NCBI GenBank assembly: GCA_044221335.1 | Contig: JBGAPI010000007.1 | Coordinates: 83,555-147,554 of the forward strand | Origin: JBGAPI01 sp044221335 | GTDB lineage: Bacteria; Pseudomonadota; Gammaproteobacteria; Xanthomonadales; Ahniellaceae | Direction: 5' to 3' | Length of the DNA: 64,000 nucleotides | In this document: positions 26,849-36,295 of the stretch, one piece after another | Layout: every line of letters starts with the position of its first letter | How positions within the stretch are numbered: the first letter of the stretch is position 1 | The notes under the pieces: generated by a model | The model's input: only the letters and a program-made list of their open reading frames with translations | Databases searched by the model: none | What the model was told of the DNA's origin: nothing | Position numbers and translations under genes: made by a program

Positions 26849-27036
26849 GGCGTCGCTCGTTCCTGACGATTCTTGACAACGCGCTGGCGGAGCCCCGATC
26901 CGATCAGCGTTGGGAGAGTCGTCGGGGGTTCCAGGATGTTCGCCTCGCGTTGCGCCAGCGTTCTCCGAGGCAACGGCGGGATTGCGGCATGGATCGCAGC
27001 TGCGAGCGCCCCGTCCTCAAACTTCGGGAGAAGACC

Positions 27037-30000
27037 ATGAATCGCTCGTCCAGGCTGCGGACACTGCGCGCCGCACTCACGTGTTTCGCGGCGCTGGCGG
27101 CCGGCGGCGCCGGAGCCACCACCTACACGGTCAACGACGCCGGGAACCTTCCCGACTCGAACACCAACGACAACACCTGCAGCACGGCGACGCCGGCCAA
27201 CGGCACGTCGTGCACGCTGCGTGCGGCGATCCAGGAGGCCAACGCCCACGCCGGCCCCCACGTCATCAAGTTCGCGCCCGCGGTCCTGAAGGTGGTGCTG
27301 GTCAACGGCAGCCTGCCGACGGCGACGGCGCCGATCACCTTCGACGGCACCACCGTCAACGCGCTGTCCGGAGGCCGCGTCGAGATCGACGGCGGCGGCG
27401 TGTTCGGCTGCTTCTCGCTCGCCGACACCACGACGGCGGTCAACAACAAGGGCGCGACCGGGTCGGTCATCAAGAACTTCGTGATCCGCCATTGCAGCGG
27501 CAACGGCATCGACCTGTCCGGCCAGGGCTATACGATCACCGGCAACCGCATCGGCACCAACGTCAAGGGCGACAGCAATTCCAGCGCCGCCGACGCCAAC
27601 AGCGGCCATGGCATCGCGGTCTCCGGCACGGTGCCTCTTCCGGGCGCCGTCCCCAACCTGCAGTCCCTGCTGGCGACCCTGCCCGACGCCTTCGCCGGCG
27701 TGCAGGCGCTGCAGGGCACCCTGCAGGCCGCGCTGACCGCGCTGGCCAATCCGACGCTGATCGCCGGGAACCTGGTGTCCGGCAACAACAGCAACGGCAT
27801 CGACCTGACCGCGCAGGGCACGGTCAACGTGATCATCACCGGCAACATCATCGGCCTGTCGCAGGACGGCCTGTCCAAGGTCGGCAACGGCCGCGGCGGC
27901 TCCGGCGGCGCGGGATCGCAGTCCGGCGTGCACATCGGCGGCACCGCCTACGGCAACTTCGTCGGTCCGGGCAACATCATCAGCGGCAATCCCGGCAACG
28001 GCATCACGCTCGATCCGGGCGCGGTCATCCTGCCGAACTTCATCGCCGGCAACCTCATCGGCCTCGGCAGCGCGCCGACCGACGTCGGCAACGGCAACAA
28101 CGGCATCTACATCGACACCACGCCGAAGACGCAGGGCGCCGGCGCCCAGAACCCGACCGGCATCTCCGCGATCATCGGTCCGGGCAACACCATCAGCGAC
28201 AACGACAGCACCGCGCCGTCGAACGATCTCGACTTCGAGAACAACGACACCGCCGGCGGCGTGATCATCACCAGCAACAGCTCCAAGGTCCGGCTGTTCG
28301 GCAACGTCATCGGCCTCGCCACCTTCCCGGCAGGCAGCACGCCGCTCGGCCAGCTCAACTACGGCAACAGCGGCAACGGCGTCGTGGTGACGACCTCGAA
28401 CAACGACATCAGCTACAACCTCATCCTGTCGAACGGCCGCCACGGCATCCTGGTGCGCGGCTCCGGCGTCTCCGGCAACACGATCAAGGGCAACTACATC
28501 GGCGTGTCGGTGCCGACCGGCCTCGACGCGGTCATCGGCCTCGGCAACAGCGGCGACGGCATCCACATCGACGCCGCCAGCAGCACCACCATCGGCGGCT
28601 CGGGCATGAACGACGCCAACGTGATCGCCGCCAACGGCCGCAACGGCATCGCGCTGCGCAACGGCTCGTCCAGCAACGGCTACGCCAACCTGATGCAGCG
28701 CAACCAGGTCTACGGCAACGCGCGCGGCACGCCCGGCATCGGCATCGACCTCGAGCACCCGAACAACCAGGCCGACGGCCTGGCGACGCTCGACAATCCC
28801 GGCATCAACTACGCCAACTACGACCAGCACCGCCCGTCGATCTGCGGCAGCGGCAACGATCCGCTCAACTGCAGCAACGGCAAAGGGCCGCTGTACGACG
28901 GCAGTTCCACGTCGGTGCAGTGGTCGGTGTTCGCCCGCCACAACGCCAACAAGGACATCCGCATCGAGTTCTTCGCGCTGCCGGCCAACGGCAACGGCAT
29001 GAAGTTCCTCGGCGACGCGACCTTCTCCACCGACGTCAACGGCCTGCCGACCGGGCCCGGTTGCTCCGGCGGCATCTGCACCAGCAGCACCGGCGTCGGC
29101 ACCGACACCACCGGCATGCAGATCGTCGCGACCACCACCGACCTGATGCTCGCCGACGTGCCGCCGACCGGCGACCAGCCGAACCCGAACCCGCTGTCGC
29201 CGATCAACAACACCTCCGAGTTCTCCGATCCGGTGGTCGCCGTGCGCAAGCTCGCCATCACCACCATGGCGCCGCTGCCCGGCGGCGCGACCAATGCCAG
29301 CTACAACCTGACCTTCGGCGCGATCGGCGGCAGCGGCACCTACATCAACTGGCAGACGACCAGCGGCAACCTGCCGACCGGGCTCGCGCTCAATCCGAAC
29401 AGCGGCCAGCTGTCCGGCACCGCGACTGCGGCCGGCACCTTCAACTTCACCGTGCAGGTGACCGACAGCGTCGGCAACCAGGCGGTGGCCGGGTTCTCGA
29501 TCACCATCACCCAGACCCCGCCGCTGACCATCACCACGCCGTCGCCGCTGCCGAACGGCACCCAAGGCACGGCCTATTCCCAGCAGTTCGCAGCGACCGG
29601 CGGCAACGGCGCCGCCGGCAACTGGCAGGTGATGACCGGCAACCTGCCGCAGGGCCTTGCGATCGCGCCGGCGAGCGGCCTGTTGTCCGGAACGCCGGCC
29701 GAGGTTGGCACCTTCAGCTTCAACCTGCAGGTGACCGACCAGCAGCCGACGACGGCGATCCGCGCCTACTCGCTGACGATCGTGCCGCCGCCGGTGCCGC
29801 TGGCGATCACCACCGCCTCGCCGCTGCCCGGCGCCAACCAGAACGTCAGCTATTCGACGAGCTTCGCCGCGACCGGCGGCAGCGGCATCTACACGAACTG
29901 GAGCGTCGCGCAGGGCACCAGCCTGCCGGCTGGCCTGTCGCTGGACGGTGCGACCGGAGTGCTGTCCGGCAAGCCGACCGGCTCGGGCAGCGCCAACTTC

Positions 30001-31440
30001 ACGATCCGGGTGACCGACAGCAAGGGCGCCAGTGCCACCAAGGCCTTCACGCTGACCATCACGGCGCAGCCGGTGCAGCCGGCGCCGGTCCTCAACGTCA
30101 CCCCGAGCGAGATCGACTTCGGCAACGTCAATGTCGGCAAGTCGTCGACCATCAACGTGCTGCTGACCAACGTCAGTCCTGACCCGACGCCGCTGATCAT
30201 CCGTCCGTCGAGCAGCCCGGTGTTCGTCACCGGCGTCGGCACCTGCCCGAGTTCGCTGAACGCGGGACAGTCGTGCTTCATGACCGTCACCTTCACGCCG
30301 ACCGCCGGTGGCGGCACCGTCTACACCGGCAGCAGCGCGATCTGCAGCGCCACGTTCGGGATTCCGCCGAACGTCTTCTGCTTCAACCTGCTGGGCGGCA
30401 GCAGCTACGTGATCGGCGTACTCAGCTTCAAGGGCACCGGTAGCGGCACGCTGGCGCAGGTCTCGCCGCGACGGATCGACTTCGGCAGCCAGGTGCTCGC
30501 GTCGCAGACCAACGTCAGCGTCGCGGTCACCAACAACACCGGGGCCACGATCAATCTGTCGACGAGCGCGCTGTCGAACCCGGCGCAGTTCTCGATCCCG
30601 AGCAACGGCTGCGGTGCAACGCTCGCCGCCAACGCGAGCTGCACGGTGACCTTCCGCTACTCGCCGAACCTGGTCGGGGCGGCCAGCTCGGCGGCGCGGA
30701 TCACCGTCAGCAACGCGAGCTCGTCCGAGAACTACGACATCTCCCTCGCCGGAACCGGCGTCCTGGCCGGCCCGGCCACCTTCACCGCGCCGATGCTGCT
30801 CGACTTCGGGCGGGTGCAGGTGGGCGGCTCGTCGACCATCTCGGTGAACACGGTGAACGCCTCGGGTGTGACGCTGGCCGTGACCGCCTCGCCGTTCGTC
30901 GGCTCCGATGCGACCACCTGGTCGGTGACGCCGTTCGCCGCCTGCGTATCGCTCGCCAACGGCGCCAGCTGCCGCGACGACTACAAGTTCAGCCCGCGAC
31001 TGTCCGGCACGGCGTCGATCAACACCGAACTCACCGCGAGCGGTTCCGGCGTCAACCAGAACATCCCGCTCGCGCTGACCGGCGTCGGCGTCGGCAGCCT
31101 GGTCACGGTCGCGCCGCAGCGCCTCGACTTCGGCAACCTGCCGATCGTCTCGACCGGCATCGGCCAGGTGGTGGTGACGAACACCAGCCTGACGTCGGTG
31201 ACGCTGTCGATGTCCTCCGCCACGCCGTTCACGATGAGCACGAACTGCGGCGCGACCGTGGCCTCCGGGGCGAGCTGCACGGTGAACTTCTTCTACAGCG
31301 CCACGCTGACCACGCCGACCGGTCCGGTGAGTTCGCAGGCGACCATCGCCTTCGACAACGGCGCCGGCACGACTCAGCTGACCCGGGTCAACCTGATCGC
31401 GAACATCGTCGACAACCTGTTCAACGACGGCTTTGAGTGA
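27037..31440 (+). CDS. large exported CSLREA / beta-helix / Ig-like / ASH-domain protein
   Basis: A 1467-residue protein. The ATG at 27037 follows GGGAGAAG and starts a signal peptide (LTCFAALAAGGAGA). Residues 29-70 hold the CSLREA motif (here C59-T-L-R-A-A-I). About 100-620 is a right-handed parallel beta-helix built from repeated GN-x-I-G/SGNNSNGIDL units. About 739-1015 contains three putative-Ig (He_PIG) repeats, each starting LxITTxxPLP. About 1018-1460 contains four ASH/choice-of-anchor-D repeats (IDFGNVNVG, IDFGSQVLA, LDFGRVQVG, LDFGNLPIV). It ends NLFNDGFE. It is probably a surface or secreted adhesin or structural protein; no catalytic residues are evident. Confidence 0.88.
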   Translation: MNRSSRLRTLRAALTCFAALAAGGAGATTYTVNDAGNLPDSNTNDNTCSTATPANGTSCTLRAAIQEANAHAGPHVIKFAPAVLKVVLVNGSLPTATAPITFDGTTVNALSGGRVEIDGGGVFGCFSLADTTTAVNNKGATGSVIKNFVIRHCSGNGIDLSGQGYTITGNRIGTNVKGDSNSSAADANSGHGIAVSGTVPLPGAVPNLQSLLATLPDAFAGVQALQGTLQAALTALANPTLIAGNLVSGNNSNGIDLTAQGTVNVIITGNIIGLSQDGLSKVGNGRGGSGGAGSQSGVHIGGTAYGNFVGPGNIISGNPGNGITLDPGAVILPNFIAGNLIGLGSAPTDVGNGNNGIYIDTTPKTQGAGAQNPTGISAIIGPGNTISDNDSTAPSNDLDFENNDTAGGVIITSNSSKVRLFGNVIGLATFPAGSTPLGQLNYGNSGNGVVVTTSNNDISYNLILSNGRHGILVRGSGVSGNTIKGNYIGVSVPTGLDAVIGLGNSGDGIHIDAASSTTIGGSGMNDANVIAANGRNGIALRNGSSSNGYANLMQRNQVYGNARGTPGIGIDLEHPNNQADGLATLDNPGINYANYDQHRPSICGSGNDPLNCSNGKGPLYDGSSTSVQWSVFARHNANKDIRIEFFALPANGNGMKFLGDATFSTDVNGLPTGPGCSGGICTSSTGVGTDTTGMQIVATTTDLMLADVPPTGDQPNPNPLSPINNTSEFSDPVVAVRKLAITTMAPLPGGATNASYNLTFGAIGGSGTYINWQTTSGNLPTGLALNPNSGQLSGTATAAGTFNFTVQVTDSVGNQAVAGFSITITQTPPLTITTPSPLPNGTQGTAYSQQFAATGGNGAAGNWQVMTGNLPQGLAIAPASGLLSGTPAEVGTFSFNLQVTDQQPTTAIRAYSLTIVPPPVPLAITTASPLPGANQNVSYSTSFAATGGSGIYTNWSVAQGTSLPAGLSLDGATGVLSGKPTGSGSANFTIRVTDSKGASATKAFTLTITAQPVQPAPVLNVTPSEIDFGNVNVGKSSTINVLLTNVSPDPTPLIIRPSSSPVFVTGVGTCPSSLNAGQSCFMTVTFTPTAGGGTVYTGSSAICSATFGIPPNVFCFNLLGGSSYVIGVLSFKGTGSGTLAQVSPRRIDFGSQVLASQTNVSVAVTNNTGATINLSTSALSNPAQFSIPSNGCGATLAANASCTVTFRYSPNLVGAASSAARITVSNASSSENYDISLAGTGVLAGPATFTAPMLLDFGRVQVGGSSTISVNTVNASGVTLAVTASPFVGSDATTWSVTPFAACVSLANGASCRDDYKFSPRLSGTASINTELTASGSGVNQNIPLALTGVGVGSLVTVAPQRLDFGNLPIVSTGIGQVVVTNTSLTSVTLSMSSATPFTMSTNCGATVASGASCTVNFFYSATLTTPTGPVSSQATIAFDNGAGTTQLTRVNLIANIVDNLFNDGFE

Positions 31441-31784
31441 TGCGGCCGCGGGCCGCATCGCTCCGCCGATGATGGGGCGCGCGCTGCGCGACGCCCCCTC
31501 CCTCTCTCCCGCGCTCCGCGGGGGAGAGGGAACCGGGTGAGCGGGGTGCTCGTCCCGCCGGTCTGATCCCGATTGCTTCCTTCACCTCGCAGCGTTCCGT
31601 GGGACCGAACGGCCCGGCGTCATGACTCCGACATGGCGTCGGGCCGCTTCGTTCCTGGCGGGGCGGCAGGCCCCGGCAATGAAGCCGTTGTCATCGCCTC
31701 GCCATCGGGGCTCGCGTCCCTCCCGAACGGGACCTGCGTTAGAATCCGCGCCCTCCCGCCGGTCCCGGATGTCCGAGAGTCGCC
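31441..31784. other. 344-bp intergenic region with GC hairpins
   Basis: Immediately after the exoprotein stop is TGCGGCCGCGGGCCGCA, able to fold back on itself but without a T run. A second hairpin is listed separately. A TAGAAT (-10-like) occurs at 31740-31745 ahead of the zinc-finger gene. No gene is supported. Confidence 0.5.
31498..31531. repeat. dispersed-type hairpin (CCCTCTCTCCCGCG/CGCGGGGGAGAGGG)
   Basis: Two arms, CCCTCTCTCCCGCG and CGCGGGGGAGAGGG, are separated by CTC. The sequence type is common between genes in xanthomonads. It could act as a weak terminator for the exoprotein transcript, although no T-run follows. Confidence 0.5.
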
Positions 31785-31991
31785 ATGCCCCGCGCCAATC
31801 CCGCTGCCGAGCAGCGCACGCCGGCCAACGCCGCCACCCGCTACGAGGTGCGCCGTGCCGATCTGCCGCTGTCCTGCCCGATGCCGCAGATGAGCCTGTG
31901 GAACTCGCATCCGAAGGTATACCTGCCGGTCGAGGACGAGGGCGAGTGCGCCTGCCCGTATTGCGGTGCGGTCTACGTCCTGGTCGATTGA
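31785..31991 (+). CDS. small zinc-finger (CHCC/NDUFS6-like) protein
   Basis: A 68-residue protein. The order C-P-M-P ... W-N-S-HPKVYL ... CPYCG fits the zf-CHCC pattern, with ligands Cys, His, Cys and Cys in the second half. In mitochondria the NDUFS6 homologue belongs to complex I. In bacteria this small protein is often found next to unrelated genes and its role is unclear. Its TGA stop overlaps the TTG start of the glycosyltransferase (TTGA), implying coupled translation. Confidence 0.85.
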   Translation: MPRANPAAEQRTPANAATRYEVRRADLPLSCPMPQMSLWNSHPKVYLPVEDEGECACPYCGAVYVLVD

Positions 31992-33109
31992 GCGACCGCC
32001 GTCTCACCGTCGTGCAGTTGATCCCCGCGCTGCAGTCCGGCGGCGCGGAACGCTCCTGCCTGGAAATCGCCGCGGCGCTGGTGCAGGCGGGTCATCGCGC
32101 GCTGGTGGTGTCGAACGGCGGCAAGCTGATCTCCGAACTGGAGCAGGTCGGCGGCGAGCACGTGAAGCTGCCGATCCATCGGAAGTCGCTGGCGACACTG
32201 CGCCACGTCCCGGCCCTGGTGCGGCTGCTGCGCGATGCGCGCGCCGACATCGTCCATGTGCGATCGCGCCTGCCCGGCTGGCTCGCCTGGCTCGCGCTGA
32301 AGTGGATGGGCAGATCGGCGCCGGTGCTGGTGACCACGGTGCACGGGCTCAACTCCGTCGGCCGCTACAGCGAGATCCTGCTCCGCGGCAGGCGGGTGAT
32401 CTGTGTCTCGCAGACCGTCCACGACTACGTCCGCAAGCACTATCCGGCGGTGCCGGCGAGCCGTCTCGAGGTGATCCCGCGGGGCGTCTCCGAGCGTGAT
32501 TTCCCCCCGGGATTCTCGCCGAGCGCGCTGTGGCGCGAGCGCTTCTTCGAGCAGTTTCCGAAGCTCGCCGGACGCCGCATCCTCTGCCTGCCGGCGCGCG
32601 GCACCCGCCTCAAGGGTCATCTGCACGCGATCCGGCTGCTGGCCGACCTGCGCGAGCGCGACGTCGACGTCGCGCTGCTGCTGCTCGGCGCGCGCGAGGA
32701 GGGGCGCGAGTCCTATGTCGCGGAGCTCGAGGCGGAGGTCGAGGCGCTCGGCCTGGCCTCGCGCGTGGTGATGACCGGCTCGCGGCGCGACGTGCGCGAG
32801 GTCTATGCGGTCTCGAGCCTGGTGCTGCAGCTGTCGGTGCAGGCCGAGGCCTTCGGCCGCACGGTGATCGAGGCGCTGTCGATCGGCCGGCCGGTGCTGG
32901 GCTTCGCCCACGGCGGCGTCGGCGAACTGCTCGCCGAGCTGTATCCCGCCGGCGCGGTGCCGCTGCGCGACCGCGCCGCGCTCGCCGATGCCGCGGCGAA
33001 GCTGCTGTCGGCGCCGCCGCCGGTCGCCGCGCCGGAGCGTTACCGGCTGGACCGGATGCAGGCGGCGACCCTCGGCGTCTACGACGCCGTGCTCGGACGG
33101 AGTGCATGA
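31988..33109 (+). CDS. glycosyltransferase family 4 (LPS/polysaccharide)
   Basis: A 373-residue GT-B enzyme. The TTG at 31988 is preferred because it overlaps the previous stop by 4 bp and gives LSDRRLTVVQLIPALQSGGAERS, the standard GT4 N-terminus. The C-terminal donor-binding half contains the EAFGRTVIEALSIGRPVLGF segment with the conserved E-x7-E. It is followed by the ligase with an ATGA overlap. It probably adds a hexose or related sugar to LPS core or a lipid-linked glycan in the cytoplasm. Confidence 0.9.
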   Translation: MSDRRLTVVQLIPALQSGGAERSCLEIAAALVQAGHRALVVSNGGKLISELEQVGGEHVKLPIHRKSLATLRHVPALVRLLRDARADIVHVRSRLPGWLAWLALKWMGRSAPVLVTTVHGLNSVGRYSEILLRGRRVICVSQTVHDYVRKHYPAVPASRLEVIPRGVSERDFPPGFSPSALWRERFFEQFPKLAGRRILCLPARGTRLKGHLHAIRLLADLRERDVDVALLLLGAREEGRESYVAELEAEVEALGLASRVVMTGSRRDVREVYAVSSLVLQLSVQAEAFGRTVIEALSIGRPVLGFAHGGVGELLAELYPAGAVPLRDRAALADAAAKLLSAPPPVAAPERYRLDRMQAATLGVYDAVLGRSA

Positions 33110-34395
33110 ACGCGACCCTCGAACCCGCCCCGGCGGCCGCAGTCGAACGCGGCGGCGAATCCTGGGCCAATGCCGCGTGGCTGCTCTGGTGGCTGGTGCT
33201 GGCGCTGCTGCCGTTCGGCAAGTCCGCCGAGCTGCCGATGGCGATCGCCGCCGTGCTCGGCGTGATCCAGATGATCCGGCAGCGCCGCCTGCTGGCCGAG
33301 AACCACGCGTTCCGCCTGGCCGCGGTGCTGTTCGCCTGCTACTGGCTGCCGATCCTGCTCGCCGCTCCCGACGCGGTGATGCCGCCCCGCAGCTGGGGAA
33401 CCGCGGCGACCGTACCGCGCTTCTTTCCGGCGGTCGCGCTGCTGACGCTGTCGCTCGGCGCCGTTCCCGGCATGCACCGGAAGCTGCGCTGGGCGGTCGC
33501 GTGGCTGATCGGCGCCTGGGTCGTCGACGCGATGTTCCAGGCCGCGACCGGCTACGACATCCGCGGCGCCGGCGGCAGCGTCGACCGGGTGAGCGGGATG
33601 TTCGGCGACGACAACCTCAAGCTCGGGCCGGTCCTGGCGGCAGTCGCGGCCTATCCGCTCGACCTCGTGCTGCGCGCCCGCGGGCGGCGCTGGGCCTTCG
33701 TCGTGTGGATCGGGCTGGCGGTGACGGTGCTCGTCGCCGGCACCCGCGCCGGCTGGTTGAGCTTCGGCCTGCTGACCCTGATCTTCGCCTGGCGCGGCGC
33801 CCGCCATCGACGCGAGTTCACGCTCGCCATGGTGGCGGCGATCCTGCTGTCGCTGCTGGGCGGCCTGGTCGCCTACCACGCCTCCGACCGGGTCCGTGCG
33901 CGGATCGACCGGACGCTCACCATCACCCAGGGCGACGAGCAGGACGTCGACCATGCGCTGGCCGGGCGCCTGCCGATCTGGAAGACGGCGCTGCGGATGG
34001 CGAAGGACCACCCGATCAACGGCGTCGGCGCCCGCGGTTTCCGCTATGCCTATCCGGCCTATGCCGATCCCGACGACCCGTGGACGAAGCGCGAGCCCGG
34101 CGTCGGCGCCGCCCATCCGCACCAGCTGGTCCTGGAGCTCCTCACCGAGACCGGCGTGCCCGGGCTCGCGGCCTGGATCTTCGCCGTGGTCGCGATCCTG
34201 CGGGCGCGACGCCTGCTGCCGGTCGCCGCGCGCGAACGCGCCTTCGCGCCGGCAGTGAGCCTGATCGTGATGTGCTTCCCGATCAACACCCATTTCGCGT
34301 TCTATTCGAGCTACTGGGCGCTGCTGCTGTGGTGGCAGATCGGCATGTACTGCGCGGCGCTGCGTCCCGACGGCGACGCCGACGCGGGCGGCTGA
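33106..34395 (+). CDS. O-antigen ligase family protein (WaaL-like)
   Basis: A 429-residue polytopic protein with about ten to eleven membrane helices and a large periplasmic loop holding RLPIWKTALRMAKDHPINGVGARGF and AAHPHQLVLELLTETG, the Wzy_C signature region with the functional His. WaaL proteins join undecaprenyl-linked O-antigen to lipid A-core in the periplasm; polymerases (Wzy) look similar, so ligase is the likelier but not certain call. The start overlaps the GT4 stop by 4 bp, and the GT2 gene follows after 21 bp, suggesting a core-assembly operon. Confidence 0.85.
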   Translation: MNATLEPAPAAAVERGGESWANAAWLLWWLVLALLPFGKSAELPMAIAAVLGVIQMIRQRRLLAENHAFRLAAVLFACYWLPILLAAPDAVMPPRSWGTAATVPRFFPAVALLTLSLGAVPGMHRKLRWAVAWLIGAWVVDAMFQAATGYDIRGAGGSVDRVSGMFGDDNLKLGPVLAAVAAYPLDLVLRARGRRWAFVVWIGLAVTVLVAGTRAGWLSFGLLTLIFAWRGARHRREFTLAMVAAILLSLLGGLVAYHASDRVRARIDRTLTITQGDEQDVDHALAGRLPIWKTALRMAKDHPINGVGARGFRYAYPAYADPDDPWTKREPGVGAAHPHQLVLELLTETGVPGLAAWIFAVVAILRARRLLPVAARERAFAPAVSLIVMCFPINTHFAFYSSYWALLLWWQIGMYCAALRPDGDADAGG

Positions 34396-34416
34396 TTCCG
34401 AGCTCTTCGAATTGCG

Positions 34417-35172
34417 ATGGCACGCGAGCCCTTCAGCCTGGTCGTCACCACGCTCGACAACGCGGCGACGCTGGAGCGCTGCCTGCGGTCGGTGCCGGGC
34501 GCGGACGAGATCCTGCTGCTCGATTCGGGCAGCAGCGACGACACCGTGGCAATCGCCGAGCGCTGCGGCGCGCGCGTCGCCGTGCAGCCCTTCGCGGGCT
34601 ACGGTCCGCAGAAGCAGGCGGCGATCCGCCTGGCGGCGCATCGTTGGGTGCTGTTGCTCGACGCCGACGAGGCGCTGACGCCGGACGCGCATGCCGCGGT
34701 GCTCGCCGCGCTGGAAGCGCCCACCGTCGCCGGCTTCACCCTGCCGCGGCGGGAGCAGCTGTTCTGGACCTTCGCGCACCGTTCGGCGCGCCACAACCCG
34801 ATGCTGCGCCTGTTCGATCGCGAGCGCGTCCATTTCACCGCCGACGCCATCCACGCCGCACCCGACAGTCGCGATCCGGTCGCCGCGCTGGCCACGCCGT
34901 TCCTGCACTACGGTGAACCGGACATCGCGACCAAGGTTGCGAAGATCAACCACTACTCGTCGGGCACGGTGGCCGGAAAGCAGGCGGCCGGCACCCGCTT
35001 CGTGCTCGCGCGGATGCTGTTCCAGCCGCCCTGGCACTTCTTCCGCAGCTACGTGCTGAAGCGCAAGTTCCTCGGGGGCTGGGCGGCCCTTATCGGCTGC
35101 TCGATCGATGCGTTCTATGTCTTCCTGAAGTATGCGAAGGTGTACGAGGCGGCTCGGCGGCGAGACATCTAG
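34417..35172 (+). CDS. glycosyltransferase family 2 (WaaE/KdtX-like)
   Basis: A 251-residue GT-A enzyme. The N-terminal nucleotide-binding part reads SLVVTTLDNAATLERCL, then ILLLDSGSSDDT and the D82-A-D84-E metal-binding motif. GYGPQKQAAI is typical of the WaaE group, which adds glucose to heptose I of the LPS inner core. The C-terminus (FFRSYVLKRKFLGGWAALIGCSIDAFYVFLKYAKVYE) is amphipathic and membrane-associating. It is the last gene of the GT4-ligase-GT2 run and converges with the acyltransferase gene. Confidence 0.9.
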   Translation: MAREPFSLVVTTLDNAATLERCLRSVPGADEILLLDSGSSDDTVAIAERCGARVAVQPFAGYGPQKQAAIRLAAHRWVLLLDADEALTPDAHAAVLAALEAPTVAGFTLPRREQLFWTFAHRSARHNPMLRLFDRERVHFTADAIHAAPDSRDPVAALATPFLHYGEPDIATKVAKINHYSSGTVAGKQAAGTRFVLARMLFQPPWHFFRSYVLKRKFLGGWAALIGCSIDAFYVFLKYAKVYEAARRRDI

Positions 35173-35240
35173 GCTGGGATTCGCCCATCGGGCTCTGCTC
35201 TGCCTACGGGACGGGTGCGGGTCACATGCGTTGTACGGCC

Positions 35241-35262
35241 GGTTGGTCGAGGCGCACCCTAC
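35241..35262 (-). repeat. REP-like half-palindrome providing a stop codon
   Basis: On the minus strand GTAGGGTGCGCCTCGACC continues into AACCGGCCGTACAACG. A near-identical run (AGGGTGCGCCTCG, then ACCGGCCGTACGACG) is at 44820-44850. The TAG at 35259-35261 is the stop of the lysophospholipid acyltransferase gene. The second arm has decayed here. Confidence 0.6.
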
Positions 35263-36176
35263 TCGTAGAAGCGCGGCTCCCCCTCGGGCCGGCGCTTGAA
35301 CCGGCGGTGGATCCACAGGTACTCGTCCGGCGCCTCGCGCACCATCCGCTCGATCAGCGCGTTGATCCGTGCGGTGTCGGCGGCCGCGTCCTTGCTGGGG
35401 AAATCGGCGAGCGGGGCTTCGATGCGGAGCTCGTAGCCGCGGCCATCCGCGCGGCGGCGGTGGAAGAAGGCGATCACGGCGGCACCGCTCATCCGCGCCA
35501 TCGCGTGGGTCGCCGTGATGGTGGCGGCGTCGATGCCGAAAAACGGCACGAACACCGCGTCCTTGCCGCGCATGTCCTGGTCCGGGGCGTACCAGAGGAT
35601 GCCGGGCGACTTCACGTGGCGGACCGCGGCGCGCAGTTCCTCGCGCGGGAACATCGCCGCGGCGTAGCGCGCGCGGCCGCGCTCGACCGCCCACTCGAGC
35701 ACCGGCTGGTCGTGGCGGCGGTACATCCCGGCGACGGGAACGTGCTCGCACAGCAGCCGGCCACAGAGTTCCAGCGTCATGAAGTGGCCGGACAGCAGCA
35801 GCACGCCGCGGCCGGACGCGAGCGCATCGCGGATGTGCTCGACGCCCTCGATCGTGCTGCTCGCCGGCAGGCGTCCGAGAGGCCCCCACCAGGCGCGACA
35901 GAACTCGAACACGCCGATGCCGAGAGAGCGGAAATGGCGGCGCAGCAGCTGCCGGCGCGCGACGACGTCGAGTTCCGGGAAACAGCGTCGGAGGTTGCGC
36001 CGGGCGAAGCGCCGCCGCGGTCCCCAGAGCGGATAGGCGATGCTGCCAAGGAGCTTGCCCAGGAATCGTGCCAGCGGCAGCGGCAACTGCGCCGCGATCC
36101 AGAACACGCCGAGACCCAGCCAGGACAGCCAGTAGCGCGGGTGAGAGAGCGTTGGGGTCGGACGAGCAGCGGTCAT
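35259..36176 (-). CDS. LpxL/HtrB-family lipid A lauroyl/acyl transferase
   Basis: A 305-residue inner-membrane enzyme that adds a secondary acyl chain to lipid A. An N-terminal helix (YWLSWLGLGVFWIAAQLPLPL) is followed by the HxxxxE catalytic signature H131-F-M-T-L-E136, then MYRRHDQPVLEWAV and APDQDMRGKDAVFVPFFG, the substrate-loop region. The ATG at 36176 (MTAARPTPTL) is used; an upstream in-frame ATG lies inside a repeat. It is divergent from waaA, with a shared 382-bp intergenic region. The stop is a REP-embedded TAG. Confidence 0.92.
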   Translation of the reverse strand: MTAARPTPTLSHPRYWLSWLGLGVFWIAAQLPLPLARFLGKLLGSIAYPLWGPRRRFARRNLRRCFPELDVVARRQLLRRHFRSLGIGVFEFCRAWWGPLGRLPASSTIEGVEHIRDALASGRGVLLLSGHFMTLELCGRLLCEHVPVAGMYRRHDQPVLEWAVERGRARYAAAMFPREELRAAVRHVKSPGILWYAPDQDMRGKDAVFVPFFGIDAATITATHAMARMSGAAVIAFFHRRRADGRGYELRIEAPLADFPSKDAAADTARINALIERMVREAPDEYLWIHRRFKRRPEGEPRFYE

Positions 36177-36267
36177 GAGCCGCGCATCGTATCCGGATGC
36201 AACGCCGATCGGATGAGACGATGCGGATTCCGGCCGCGTTCGATCTGGATTGGCGCTTGCGCTTCGA

Positions 36268-36281
36268 GGGCCCAGGGCCCA
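36268..36281 (+). repeat. heptad repeat (GGGCCCA x2)
   Basis: Two exact 7-bp units directly left of the CATTGCGAG element. G-rich on this strand, facing C-rich heptads on the far side. Confidence 0.6.
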
Positions 36282-36295
36282 GAAAACCGAAAACC

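Noticed and set aside
22896..26879. A 1327-residue minus-strand frame across several genes
   Set aside because: It runs across the SGNH, MBOAT and methyltransferase genes in a shifted frame and into a plus-strand acyltransferase. Composition is Arg/Pro/Ala low complexity.
26455..31458. A 1667-residue open frame on the minus strand opposite the exoprotein
   Set aside because: It mirrors the repetitive plus-strand gene, is rich in Arg, Asp and Ala with no domain, and has no ribosome site. High GC at third positions keeps the antisense frame open.
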